64,000 nucleotides of DNA from Heliocidaris tuberculata (lineage: Eukaryota > Echinodermata > Echinoidea > Camarodonta > Echinometridae), in NCBI GenBank assembly GCA_025618425.1, contig CM046837.1, forward strand, positions 25,229,793-25,293,792, read 5' to 3'. Position 1 is the first letter of the stretch; each line of letters begins with the position of its first letter. The notes under the pieces were generated by a model. That model made no database searches. It saw only the letters and a program-made list of their open reading frames with translations, and was not told where the DNA came from. Shown here one piece after another: positions 22,770 to 34,438 of the stretch. A program made the position numbers and the translations under genes.

Positions 22770-24225
22770 TCATATCATGGTGTTTGATGACATCCTCTAA
22801 TGGAGATGAGAAGAGTGTAAATGCTAACGGGCCGATCACAGACCCTTGAGGTACTCCGAAGCTAGAAGAGCTGACCTGTGACTCATAATCACTAACAACA
22901 ACAGAGTGGGTTCTGTTAGTGAGATAGGAACGAAACCATTCCAGGGCAGAGTCTTTAAGTCCAAATCTTTCATGCAGACGGCTAAGAAGGGCATCATGGC
23001 TCACGGTGTCAAAGGCCGCAGAATAATCCAACAGCAACAGAATCGCTTCATCGCCTTTGTCAAGAGAGAGAAGAATATCGTTTGAAACTTTTAACATGGC
23101 AGTTTCACAACTATGATGGGGTCGGTATCCTGACTGCATCTCGGAATATAGACTGTGCTCAGATAAGTATTCCTGATTTTGTTTTAACACAAGTCTCTCT
23201 ACAATCTTTCCAAGGAACTGAAGATTAGAGACCGGTCTATAGCTCTTTAGGTCATCAGGACTCAGCTTCGGTGACTTCAAGAGTGGAGTTACATGAGCAT
23301 TCTTGAGAGAATCAGGGAAATGGCCATCAATGAGGGAAGCATTGGCAATGGATGTAATAACAGGAGTTAACTCATTGATGCAGTTCTTAAGTAGCCAAGT
23401 AGGGATTGGATCGAGTCGACAGGAAGTTGATCGAGACTCTTTGATAACTCTCTGAACTTGGCCCTGCGATACAGGAGAGAAAGCAGTAAAACTTTGCTGA
23501 GTGCTTCGAAAACTGATGTGAGCAAGATTGTTCGAGGGAAGATTCTCCAGAGACCTGACCAGGACATCAATCTTGTTGCTGAAGAAATTGGAAAAACGAT
23601 CAGGAAGAGATTCATGAGGGTCGTCATCAAGTGGGAGGACCCTCCTTGCAGAGGTAGAAGTCAAACGATCGACTCTTTGAAAGAGTTGATGAGTATCACA
23701 GTCATCAAGCTGTTCAGTGTAATACTCTCTTTTAGCCTTGGCGAGTTGGTTGCTATAGATATGACATTCATCTTTCAGGATCTGGCGGTCAATTTCGGTT
23801 CTGGAGTGACGGTATCTTCTCTCCAACTGTCTTACCATCTGCTTACTCTTGCGAAGATCATCAGTAAACCATGGTGAGTGCGGCCTGGCAGTTACACATC
23901 CAGTAATCAGAGGGGCATGCTTATCCAGAAGAGCTTGAAGTACCCTGTTATATTGAAGAACCAGCTGGTCAAGATCAGAGGCAGGTGACTTATAAAGTTC
24001 AGACTCGAGAATATCCTCACGGAAAACTCGGATGTCAATATCCTTCAGTTTGCGAAAACTAATGTCAATCTTCATTGGATCTGGCTTCTTGATGTTAAGA
24101 TGGCAGCTGACGGATGAATGGTCAGAAGGAAGCAAATGTAATGAATGAACATTAGAAATCACATCATCAGACGTTCTGGTAAGAATTAAGTCCAATGACA
24201 AATGGTCTTGCGAGGTAGAAGGTTG
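22770..24225 (-). pseudogene. L2/CR1-like LINE, endonuclease end through mid-RT
   Basis: The frame runs from the last part of the endonuclease (LDLILTRTSDD, then the SDHSSV motif) through the linker to the reverse transcriptase, with SYRPVSNLQFLGKIVERLV, LLDYSAAFDTVSHD and FGVPQGSVIGPL. It is cut before the catalytic YADD, where hAT-like sequence begins. Both ends are therefore truncated and it cannot be active. An apparently single long frame (24357-22660) joins it to a different LINE upstream and to hAT sequence downstream; that fusion is accidental. Confidence 0.85.
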
Positions 24226-24850
24226 AGACTTGTTTTTTATTTCAGCAACACTTATATCATCCACATATTTCCATCTTAAGGGGGCAGAGGTTGCTATATC
24301 ATTAATCATGACCAAAAAGAGGATGGGCCGAGCCTTGTACCTTGCGGCACTCCACAAGTAGTGAATGCCAGCTCACTATGAGCAGACTCTAAACGAACAC
24401 AATGAGATCTGTTCTCCAGATAACTGCACAAGAGGAGAATAATATTTGGATTAGAGTCCAACTCAATCAGCTTCTCAATCAGTACATTATTGTTATTGTG
24501 ATCAAACGCTTTTGCATAATCAATAGTGTAAACGGTAGCGACATGACCAGGTTTGTCGATACCTTTGAGAATTGATTCAATCTACTAATCAAGTAATGTG
24601 AGGTTGATAATCCTTTCATGTTGCCAAACTGTTGATCATCAATTTTACCCAGAATATCCTGATATAACCACTTAGTAAGAAATGATTCAAATACTTTAGC
24701 AAAGGTAGGGGTGAGTGATATTGGCCTTAACTGATCAACAATATGACAAGGTGTACTCTTGGGGACTGGAACAGTGTCTGATACCTTCCAACAATCCGGG
24801 AAGACACCTGTTTCTAAGCTTCTATTTAAAATCATAGTCAAAGGGTTCTG
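24226..24850 (-). pseudogene. Second LINE reverse transcriptase fragment, distinct clade
   Basis: This piece has a different RT: LRPISLTPTFAKVFESF, then KIDDQQFGNMKGLSTSHYL, then CGVPQGTRLGP and a WKYVDD catalytic box at about 24256-24270. The frame breaks at least twice: near 24530-24600 and by one missing base just after the GP of the PQG block. YVDD instead of the common YADD marks it as a clade separate from the LINE next to it. Confidence 0.8.
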
Positions 24851-24947
24851 CTATCTCAGGAGCAAATTCAGAGATAAGTCATATCATATCTTAAGCATTT
24901 TAGTTGCATTTTAAGTAGGAATTCCCACTACTATATAACAGTATACT

Positions 24948-25690
24948 ATTAAGGTTTTTTATCGTGGTGTACTGACGCACGAGGCGTAGCCGAGTGTGTT
25001 AGACACCACGATAAGAACCTGCGTGTTGCCGGATCGCACTAACGCACTCCCAACCATGTATTAATAGTTTTATAAATCTACAATCTACAATCTTAGCGTG
25101 TAAAAAACATGTAGCCAAATCGAGTGGTCCGGCTGCGCTACATGTTTACATGTTTACAGATCCGGATTGATCCGGATTAGCCGTGCGTTAGTACTTTTTT
25201 TTTGCACGGTCACGTGGTGTTATTTGACCAATCAGGATGGCTACATTCTTGAACCCGTTTTATAATATACTATTAAGACATGATTGGGAGTGTTAGTGCG
25301 ATCTGGCAACACAAAGGTTTTTATCGTTGTGTACTAACGCACGAGGCGTAGCCGAGTGTGTTAGACACCACGATAATAACCTGCGTGTTGCTGGATCGCA
25401 CTAACGTAGGAACTCACAACCATGTATTTATAGTTTTATAAAACGGGTCTACAATCTTAGTGTTTTCTTACAATCTTAGTGTTTGATCCGTGTTGTTGTT
25501 GTTATTTGTTTTTATTTGGCAATTAGTCAAAACTGACTATTTTTGCCACAAATATTATTTTTAAAAACAATTCCGGATTAGCCGTGCGTTAGTCCCCTCG
25601 CCATGCGTTAGTATTTTTTTTTGCACGGTCACGTGATGTTATTTGACCAGTCATGATGGCTACATTCTTGAACCCGTTTTATAATCTTTT
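24948..25690. repeat. Tandem duplication of a ~370-bp repeat
   Basis: Two diverged copies follow each other (about 24948-25275 and 25280-25690). Each has a hairpin in which TTATCGTGGTGT and ACACCACGATAA flank GCACGAGGCGTAGCCGAGTG, then GGATCGCACTAACG, and later TTAGCCGTGCGTTAGT, TTGCACGGTCACGTG and ACCCGTTTTATAAT. The second copy has an extra 60 bp. The superfamily is not recognised. Confidence 0.8.
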
Positions 25691-26277
25691 ATATTAATTT
25701 TGTCAATTTTACCAATAACTGATTGATATAGAAATGATTTCTTCCTTTAAAAAGTGGGGGGGGGGGGGGGGTATATTTGTGCAGCCCTGGGGATTTTTAA
25801 AGTTTCGACATCACCTCAGTGTCCTCATATTAATGGGCAGCGATGAGCCCAAATATATTATTTCTGTTCCTTATCTAGTTTATTTCGAGGAAGCAATGGT
25901 ATTTTAATTGAGATAGAGCGTCACTTTTGGCGGTCACTTCGCTCGCTCGCTCGCTCGCTCGCAAAATACGGAAGCTAGAAAAGGTTGAAATTCGGGCAAG
26001 AGACGTCAGCCCCAATGCCTCAACGCCTATGGCCCCGCCTATATTATACATTCGGCTCTCGTCGATTTTGACAAAGTAAAATTTGTTGTTATTAGGTCTT
26101 CGACCGCATGTTCTGCTTATGACATAAATCCTGGTTTATTGGTCAAATTAGATACTGTATATAATGCTGAAGGATCATCATATCAAAGAGGCACTAGCTT
26201 TCCTTTTTTCAAATATTATGAAATGTGTGTGTTTAAGAAGTGTATACATGAATGACACTAAAAACCTGAATGGAACT
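25691..26277. other. Intronic stretch before the pyrimidine tract
   Basis: Holds a G-run (about 25756-25770), a (GCTC)n run near 25936-25962, and at 25994-26013 the block GGGCAAGAGACGTCAGCCCC shared with 14093-14112. No coding sequence. Confidence 0.55.
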
Positions 26278-26530
26278 AACTCTCTCTCTCTCTCTCTCTC
26301 TCACGCACTCTCTCTCTCACTCTTATACACGCTTCATTCACACTTTCACCTTCTATACTCTTATCTTCCCATCTCATCTTTTACATTATTACCCTTACCA
26401 TTCGATACTGTCTCTTGCTTGTCTGTGCCACCTCCCCCACCCCCTCCCTCTTTCTTTCTCTCTCTCTCCCCCTCTCCCTCCCTCCCAATACCCTTTTCAC
26501 ATTCCCCCCTTTTTTTTTTACCCGTCACGG
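26278..26530 (+). repeat. CT-rich tract ending at splice acceptor
   Basis: About 250 bases of C/T-rich sequence, including (TC)n, run up to the CAG acceptor of lectin exon 2. It is an unusually long polypyrimidine tract. The open frame that runs through it into the exon is not coding. Confidence 0.85.
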
Positions 26531-26535
26531 AACAG

Positions 26536-26947
26536 TTATGTGGCGAAGAAGTTGAGCAAGGCAGCCGCTGAGGAATACTGTGGTCCTTTTGATGAAGCCG
26601 TGTGCAGGGGAGAGTACACTGATGGACAGGACCAACGACGCTGGCGAACTAGTGTCGTGTCTACTCCAGCAGAGAACGAGATGAAAGAAGCTGTCGGCCC
26701 TGCCTTCAAGAAAGCATGCATCAAGCCCCAGTACAAGGGCAACAATTGGTTCTGGAGCGGCGCCACCAAAATCAGCAACGGGAAGCTGGTTTTTAGCGAT
26801 CGTTCCAGGACATCGACTTTCTCTGTCGATCCCTGGATCAAGGAAGGCGAAGACTGTGTCGCCTTCGACGATGAGGGCGGCATGCACTTAGTGAAGTGCA
26901 GTGAAGAGTTACCGTTCATGTGCAAGATCCAACCGGCTTCGCACTAG
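26536..26947 (+). CDS. C-type-lectin-like gene 1, exon 2 (lectin domain)
   Basis: Residues 60-196 of a 196-residue secreted protein. The domain has the long-form C-type lectin fold pattern: C75, C83, C121, W131-x-W133-S-G135 in place of the usual WIGL block, and the C167-C181-C189 cluster that closes the fold in LPFMCKIQ. The EPN/QPD and WND calcium-sugar motifs are absent, so classical sugar binding is doubtful. All eight cysteines of the mature protein are kept in the paralogue at 36305. The family is broad; CTLD proteins of this size are known as echinoderm spicule and tooth matrix proteins and as immune lectins, and the choice between these is inference. The stop is TAG at 26945-26947. 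Confidence 0.85.
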
Positions 26948-27859
26948 AAAGGCCAAGGTGAAGAGGAGAGGCGGCTACTATGACCAATGTGACTCCGTTT
27001 CACCTTATTAGAAATAAGTCAGTGGGGGGGGGGGGGGGGGCATACTTCTGAAAACCATCACTGCGCTTCCAATACAGTCATCCATTGACACATGATTGGT
27101 ATATTGCCAGTATACTGTCAAAGCTCATTTCAAAAGGGAAATCATGCAGCTTTATATATCTAATCACTATTCAATTATGATTATTTTTCGTCGCCAAGAC
27201 ACCACTCCGTTTACAAGTCAAACATTGAAATCAGGAGACCCTTAAATCTCTCATTGAAACCAAATCTATTGACTACTAAATATCAAATTTACCAGAGTTT
27301 CGTTCACTTGATTTGTGTCTTGATTTCCTGGATCACAATCAAGAAATTAATATGCACAGGGGAATTAAAGCGTAAAGCATGGATCTTAATAGAAAATACC
27401 GAACATGTACGAGGCATTCAACGTTAAATTTTTTTTTTTAACATCAAATGTTCGTCACTACACTTTTTCTTCATCAGAATTACTGAATAGGTTTTGTTTC
27501 ATCATTTGATAAATCGCTCTCTTTAAAATATGTGCAATAATACATCAGAAACGATCGAATCCTATTACTGATTCCTATGTGTAAACCCAAGTACATCGAT
27601 TCCATAAGGGAAGTAATAAGATTGGTCAAAATGATCTAAACAATCATGTCACTAATCGTGTTTTCTTCTTGTTGTTGTTTTTGTTATTTTATTTTAGAGA
27701 CAGAGGGGAGGTAAAAGAGGATGGGCGAATAAACGGAAAGAGAGAGATAGATAGAGAAAGAAAGAGAGGGAGAGCGAGAGAGAGAGAGAGAGGGAGAGTG
27801 TATGTGATAAAGCGAGATACACAGGAATAGAGAACCGGTAAGAGAGATAACATTTCATT
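26948..27859. other. 3' flank of lectin gene 1
   Basis: A G-run lies at about 27024-27040 and GA-rich sequence at about 27700-27800. An AATAAA occurs near 27729, but I cannot say that it is the used poly(A) signal. Confidence 0.5.
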
Positions 27860-30655
27860 TAATGAATGAATGAATGAATGAATGAATTTCATAATACTGC
27901 AGAAATCTGCCATGAACATTACAATTGAAAGTATACATCGTTCAAATATCGAATACAGATATAATAACAAATCCAATGTAATCAAAAGTGAAAATTTACA
28001 TTAGTCAATAGAAAAGGCAGTATCATGGGAGAACCTAAGGAAAAGCACAGCTTGTTAAATCTAGGTTCCCCAGTAAAAGAGAGCATTACAAAATACAGGT
28101 ATGTAATTATGTATACATATACAGATATGGCAGTAAAGAGACGAGACAAGATATGCGTGAAAAAGGAAATAAACACACATAAACATCACTAAACATCAAA
28201 ATAAAATAAGCATACAAATGTCTACTAGCAGTTAATGTCAGCCTATTGGGTTAATAGTAGTAGAAAAACCAGATACGCATAATACATGTATGTGTATTAA
28301 GTATGATTAAAAAGATGTCTTGAAGGAAGGGTTTTGTTTATGTTATGTTTAGACACAGGCAGAAAAGCAAATACAGTTGTTATGGACTTACACTGTAAGA
28401 GCTAATTTGATAATGTTTAAGATTTCTTCTAAAAGATTTAAGAGAGGAAACTTGCTTTAGATTTGAATCAAGATGATTCCAATAAAAGGGCCCAGTGTAG
28501 ATTAATGTTTTCTGGGCAAAATGAGTACGAAAAAGTGGTAAATGAAAGAAAGATGATTGTCTTGTAGAATGCCTATGTATTCCATATTGGCAACAATAAT
28601 ATTTTTCTTTTAGTGCTGCATGGTTCTAATAAGGTGTAATTCTTTGAAAATAATACACATGGTTAGGAATTTTGTCGAAAAGTTGAAAAAATTGCCAATT
28701 TTGATAAAAAATAAGGATTTTGAATCTCTCAATGTGTTGCCAATTTAAGGATTTTAAAACTTATTCTCCTATTCAAAATTCCTGGCATCAAACGCAATAT
28801 GGTAATGCAACAAAAATGGACGTAGTGTGTGCAGAAATTTTTGCTCTTTCTACTCATGTATCTGGTATATTTTTTAGAGCTCTGAATAAAAAGTTATTGA
28901 GCCAAACCACAAAATGTGGTCAATTGTCTCGAATGGGTTAAACATTGATTGTAATACCTGAGGCAATTCATTAATTCGTGTTTGATACATTAAACTGCCT
29001 AACTGGTAATAAAACAAATCGTTTAGTCTCAACACTTTATTTTCAAAGAATAATATTTTTGACGGAGCTATAGTCTAGGCTTTTTCAAAATTATTCTCAT
29101 CACCCGTTTTTGTATAACTAAGAGTCTATCCAATTGAGACTTAGTAGAGTTGCCCCAAGCAAGAATACCATAATTTATTTAGGGTAAAACCAAGGTGGAA
29201 TACAACAAGAGTAATACATGTAAGGGAAACAAATATTTCAATTTGTTTATAATACCCACATTTCTAGAGAGTAATTGTTTAGATACACAGTCTGTGGTTT
29301 CCAAGATAGCTTATTATCAATAAGTAAACCAAGAAACTTTAACTCCTCCACCATTTTTATTGTGGTGTTTTTAAATAATACATTACCAGCCAGAGATGTG
29401 ATTGAATTACTAAATAACATACAACGAGTTTTCTCCAAACTGAGAGATAGTCTATTGGCACATATCCAATCATGCACAACATTGAGCTCCTTGATCGTTC
29501 CAGAAGTAACTTGGGATCTTTGTTAGAAAGAAATACATTCGAATCATCAGCAAATAATATGAATGATAACACATTGGAAGCATTATGAAAGTCATTTATA
29601 TATACAATAAACAACAAAGGGCCAAGGAGAGATCCCTGAGGTACCCCACATTGAAGTTCTTTAGTTACTGATTCACATCCATTGATAATTACATAGTGTT
29701 TCCTATTATCAAGATAACTTCTGAACCAGTCAAGTGCTTTGCCTCTTATACCATAATGGCATAACTTATATAGAAAAATATTATGGTCAACCACATGAAA
29801 GCCTTTGAAAAGTCCAAAAAAAGTCCAACAGTGTGTTCATATTTTTCAATGGCAGTTGAAACCTTATGGATAAAATATAAAATAGCATGGATTGTAGAAT
29901 GTTTTTCTCTAAAACCAAACTGGAATTTTGAAAATACCTCACAGTTGTTTAAAAATTTGACCACTCTTGTATAGACAAGTTTTTCAAGAATTTTAGATAT
30001 TGAAGGTAATAAAGATATTGGTCGATAATTGTTTAATTCCAACTTTTCTCCTTTTTTAAAAACTGGAACAACCTTAGCTACTTTCATTTTTCCTGGAACA
30101 ACACCATTCACCAAAGAAAGATTAAAGATATGTTCCAAAGGAATCATAATTTCATCCACTATATTTTTCAGCACAATATAACTAATACCATCATGGCCAT
30201 TACTGGGTTTATTTTTCAGATTCTTTACTATACGCTTTATTTCTATCGAATGAGTGGGAATAAAAAACAAAGACTTAGTATTACGATCCTTCAAAAAAGA
30301 AGTAAATTTTTTTTCAGTGGAAGGTACTTTTTTTGAAAGAGTGGGTACTACGTTTGTAAAAAAATCATTAAAGGCATCATCAATCAGCTTGCTATCATCG
30401 ATGCAATCATTGTTTAACAAGATTCTAGCAGGTTGTTTCTTTTGACTACACCTGTTTAGCACACTATTAATAACCTTCCAAGTGGCTTTAGTATTATTTT
30501 TAGACAAATCAAATTGAGAGCAATAATAATCATTCTTCGCAGTTCGCAACAAAGGTGTCAAAATATTTCTATACTTGGCATATTTTTTATGAGAAGCATC
30601 TGAAGGATTAGAACGGAATCTATAGTAAAGTTTATTTTCAGATTTATACACCTAA
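27860..30655 (-). pseudogene. CR1/jockey-like LINE, 5'-truncated ORF2 with 3' UTR
   Basis: On the - strand the element begins within the linker before the RT (about 30651) and runs to an (ATTC)n tail at 27862-27888. RT blocks are NNYRPISLLPSISKILEKLV, FGFREKHST, LFLDFSKAF, CGVPQGSLLGPLLF and the catalytic FADD near 29543-29554. A thumb-and-tail region follows (LAWGNSTKSQLDRL near 29110-29170; STRQSS and YTGPFYWNHLD near 28460-28570). Frames break near 29780, 29480 and 29240. A piggyBac-like MITE is nested at 28586-28937 in the C-terminal part. It is dead. Confidence 0.85.
28586..28937. mobile_element. Truncated piggyBac-like MITE, nested in LINE
   Basis: This is a second copy of the element at 38768-39174. 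Its right tip GAATGGG abuts TTAA (28938-28941). It lacks about 55 bases of its left end, together with a few codons of the host LINE, so a small deletion followed insertion. Confidence 0.8.
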
Positions 30656-30689
30656 GCAAAGAATGAAGTTAAAAAAAAACAGATAGTGA

Positions 30690-30699
30690 ATTTATAGAG

Positions 30700-30740
<41 letters not shown>

Positions 30741-30822
30741 TGGGGTATAGAGAGAGCCAAAGAAAAAAGATTATAGAGAGAGATAGAGAGAGAAACAAAG
30801 AAAGAGAGAGAAAGAAGACAGA
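30690..30822. repeat. GA-rich microsatellite
   Basis: (GA)n with a short G-run and interruptions; it starts just past the truncated 5' end of the LINE. Confidence 0.85.
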
Positions 30823-31278
30823 AACAGTAAAGTTCATACTGAGTAAATGTCATTACATATATAATATAGGCCCTTATAATATAGCTTAATATTGATAGCT
30901 TGCTTGAGTGATTGGTTGATCAATTGATTGCGAGTGTTTAAAGCCATGATCTCACTGGCTTTACGACCGGTTGCCGACTTTCCGACAACCACTGGTGGGT
31001 AGTTGGTTGTCTGAGATCGCAAAGAGGTTTTCGTCAATCTTTATGTGGTTGTCAGCGGTCGGCAACTGGTTGTCGGAGCATTTTTGGTCGGCTGGAGGGC
31101 GACAGGTCTCAGACTAATCGCCGACTGATCTTTAGTGCTCGTCGACCATTGCCGAGCGGATTTGGGTTGAAAATAAGGTCGGCGAATGATCGTTGGATAA
31201 TAAACGACCAGTCGCCGATTGATTCCCAAACAATTACCGACCACCGACAACCAACAGTAATCAAAACCATCCCAAACA

Positions 31279-32110
31279 CTTTCATTTCATTTCAGTTCAT
31301 TTCATTTCAGTTCATTTCATTATTTCCACAATAACAGCAAATAAATTTACAAAAATCATAATGAGCATAGAAGAACCGTGAAGAATGAAATCTAGTACAT
31401 AAATTCGGTTTTAAAACAAAATGAAATTGACGTTGTAAGTGGCAAGTACGGTAAATAAAATGCTAGCTGCATTGTGGAGCAAATCTTGGAAAGAAAAGCT
31501 TGTAATTCAGGTTCCCTAACATAAATATCAGAGTATCATTTAATAAAACAAAGGCATAAAAGGATATAAAACGACAGACGATACAATACCACACAGAACG
31601 GAACAATACATCAAGACAACACAAGGACAAGGATTGAATAGCCCTATGCAGCTTACATACTGTTATTGTTTATTTGCCTAAGCTGAAGATTATCTTTGAA
31701 CGGAAATTAACTAGTGACTGTTTGAATGACTCATCAAGAGAATTCCAGAAATATGGGCCAGTGTAGATAATGGTTTTCTGTTTATACAAAGTTCTTAGCA
31801 TGGGAAGGTGATAAGATGACTCCTGTCTCGTGGAGTAACTGTGAAAACTCTCATTTTTTGAAAACAATAAACTTAAGGGAGTTGGCAACTCGCCGCGATT
31901 TTAGTTAATTAATACATAAAACAACCCAGACGAAGATTATATAAATCGTGTATTTTTAATACTGTATTAGAATAAAACATTTGATCTGAATGAGCTAATC
32001 TGTTTTTAAGACAAATGATTCTCATTACCCTTTTTTGTGTAAGCAATAATCTATCCAATAAATTTCTAGAGGAAATGAAATCAACTCAAGCGTACTTTCG
32101 ATTGTATTAC
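31279..32110 (-). pseudogene. LINE C-terminal fragment with tail
   Basis: On the - strand this has the C-terminal blocks of the same LINE group as 27860-30655: LLDRLLLTQKRVMRII near 32000-32060, then a frame change, then YSTRQESSYHLPMLRT and QKTIIYTGPYFWNSLD near 31730-31830. It ends in a (GAAAT)n-like tail at 31279-31320. It sits inside the inverted-repeat element, so it is the younger of the two. Confidence 0.75.
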
Positions 32111-32399
32111 CTATTGAAAAATAGTTTTGCTTATAAAAGACTATGATTTAATATATGGAATACAAACTTTCAAGCCGATGGTAGAAATGAGCGAGCCAGG
32201 GTGGGCCATATTGGCCTGTTTCCTCTTTATGAGCTTGTTAAGTTTTAGTAATTTATCCAGACAAACTTGCAAACATCCTTGCTTTGCACCCATACAATTA
32301 ATATGTATTATTCATGTTATTCATGTTATTCATGTATTGCAATAATTGGTTACCTATTCATCATAATCTGAAATAAATATATAATTTAGACATTTTTGC
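32111..32399. other. Unassigned stretch inside the split element
   Basis: Contains three TTATTCATG units near 32306-32336. I cannot assign it to the LINE or to its host. Confidence 0.4.
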
Positions 32400-32624
32400 A
32401 TCGGTGATTCATAGCCTTCCCCTATGTCGCCGACTGCCGTAAGAACATCGGCCATCAGTCTATGACCTGTTGGTTAGAATCGCCGATCAATTGACGGCCG
32501 TTTTTACAAGTGGTGGCCAATCAATCTTTGATCGGCAATTGGCCTACAACCGAACGGAACTATCCTACAACCCATCGGCAAGTGATAGCGGACCGAATTT
32601 TTGGACATTGGTTGTCGATGGTCG

Positions 32625-32629
<5 letters not shown>

Positions 32630-32663
<34 letters not shown>

Positions 32664-32675
32664 GGGGGGGGGGGG
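32630..32675. repeat. T33-G13 homopolymer pair
   Basis: A run of about 33 T is followed directly by about 13 G, the same kind of stack as at 6363-6424. Confidence 0.85.
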
Positions 32676-32729
32676 TTTGGTTGTCAGAAGTCGGCAGCCT
32701 ATCGTAAGACCAGTGAGGCCATGGCTTAA

Positions 32730-33269
32730 GAGATTGATTTCAAATCGGATTGCACAAATCAGTCATTGATTCATCCACAGTGCACATCGGGTATCCATTT
32801 ACCTCACCTGCGTAGAGTGGCAAAGTGTAGATCCGATGTCTTGCCACAGGACGTTGGAAGGGAAGCAACAAAAGTCTGCTATCCCTAGGAGGTGTGGGTA
32901 TAATTATAGACAGAGTCACTGTTTCAAAACAATAACGAGAGGATGTAACACATACATTTACAAGTCCATTCAATATACCAATGTAAAGAGGGTAATCCAT
33001 TACTAATTTCAAGGCTTTCCCTTCTTCTTTTGCTGCAAGAATGAATCAAGATACAAGAAAATTATATCAAAGAGGAAAGGATTTTTGTGTATCGATTGTG
33101 ATTATAATGGACGTAAATATGGAGAGCTGTCCCGAAAGTTTGTTTCAAATTAAGTAAAATTTTGATAATTATAATTAATTAAAATAACAAAGACCTTCAG
33201 TATTGTCAAGACTAATTACTCGCAAGTACTTCCGTAGTACATTCGACAGTGTTAAACTGAGATAAAAAG
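32730..33269. other. Gene-free stretch
   Basis: Nothing recognised. Confidence 0.5.
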
Positions 33270-33274
33270 ATACG

Positions 33275-34160
33275 TTCGCCATAACACGTGAAAAGAATGG
33301 AAAGTTCAAAAAACGTTTCTGGAGCCTTTATTTTCTATAAATACCACTATAAATCCCCTGGATTGTGCCTGCTTTTTGACAGAGTCATCTTCCATAGGGT
33401 TAACACGTGAAAACAAGGAATTTTAAAACTGTTCCCCTAGTATTACTTTGGAATCATTTTAATAAATGTGACTTACATGTAATTTGAGACGCTTAATAAA
33501 GGCTCAAAAAGTGGAAGAGACTCCCCCCCCCCCCCCACAAATCCCAGGGATTGTGCATACTTTTGGCCTTCCAGCTGCCATAGCTTAACAGGTAAAAGCA
33601 GGGATTTTGGAATGACTTTAATTCCAACTTATCTTAAGTTTTGAAAAATGTGGCTTAGATGAAATTTAAAGCTCTGAAAAGGTATAATTAAGTCTCAACT
33701 CTTCGAATAGACCCCGCATAAATCCCAGGGACTATGCATGCTTTTGACCAAAATAGGTGTCGCCTGTCATAGGTTTACACGCGAAAACAAGGAATTTTAG
33801 TATGATTATGATCCCCCTAGTTTTTGTTTTAAAATACGACAAATAAGACTTACATGTAATTTGAGACTGGGAAAACTTAATGAAGGCTTAAAAATTGAAA
33901 AGAGACTGCACAAATACAAGGGAATATGTATATTTTTGGCCTTTCAGCGTCCATAGGTTAAAAATGTCATGCGGAAACAGGGATTTTGGAATGGTTTTAA
34001 TTTCCATAGTATTTACCTGAAATTATGAAAAATGTGACTTGAATGAAAGTTAAATCTCTGGAAAGGTATAATTATAGCTCAACGAGTCGAATAAACCCCC
34101 ATAAATCCCAGAAAATATGTATGCTTTTGGCCAAAAAAGGGTCATCTGCCATATAACACG
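33275..34160. repeat. Satellite of ~185-bp units in ABAB order
   Basis: About five units share an AAATCCCAGGGA-like block near 33352, 33539, 33719, 33905 and 34101, spaced 180-196 bases. Alternate units resemble each other more: first and third have ACAAGGAATTTTA and TTACATGTAATTTGAGAC, while second and fourth have CAGGGATTTTGGAATG and GAAAGGTATAATTA. This is a two-unit higher-order array. Confidence 0.8.
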
Positions 34161-34267
34161 TACAATAAATGACGTCATGTGGGCGTGTACCAGCCATACA
34201 AGTGCACCACAATATGCAATATGTGCTTAGTAGTTGGACTGAGCACTCTTCGCATTTATACTCTTTG

Positions 34268-34281
34268 ATAATAATAATGAA

Positions 34282-34349
<68 letters not shown>

Positions 34350-34372
34350 TAAAACTATTATTATTATTATTA

Positions 34373-34438
<66 letters not shown>

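Larger units (their letters stand above)
14710..26535 (+). other. Intron of lectin gene 1 (11.8 kb)
   Basis: The intron runs from GTGAGT to CAG, phase 2. It is packed with mobile DNA: a TA-flanked MITE, an L2/CR1-like LINE 3' end, a hAT-type element with exact duplications, two more hAT-like elements, a tRNA-SINE, a two-part LINE on the opposite strand and a tandem duplicated repeat. A CT-rich tract precedes the acceptor. The paralogue lacks an intron here. Confidence 0.75.
30942..32725. mobile_element. CGAC-rich inverted-repeat element split by a LINE
   Basis: The ends GCCATGATCTCACTGGCTTT and the inverse of GCCATGGCCTCACTGGTCTT match, and both continue into ACGA. TTAA stands beside each end (30938-30941; 32726-32729), offset by one base on the left. 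The two outer parts (30942-31278 and about 32400-32725) share a dense mix of CGAC, GTCG and CGGC words. The centre is filled by a LINE fragment. The right part also holds a T/G homopolymer block. Confidence 0.6.

Noticed and set aside
26270..26535. Open frame leading into lectin exon 2
   Set aside because: It is a CT-rich polypyrimidine tract; the paralogue aligns only from the splice junction at 26536.
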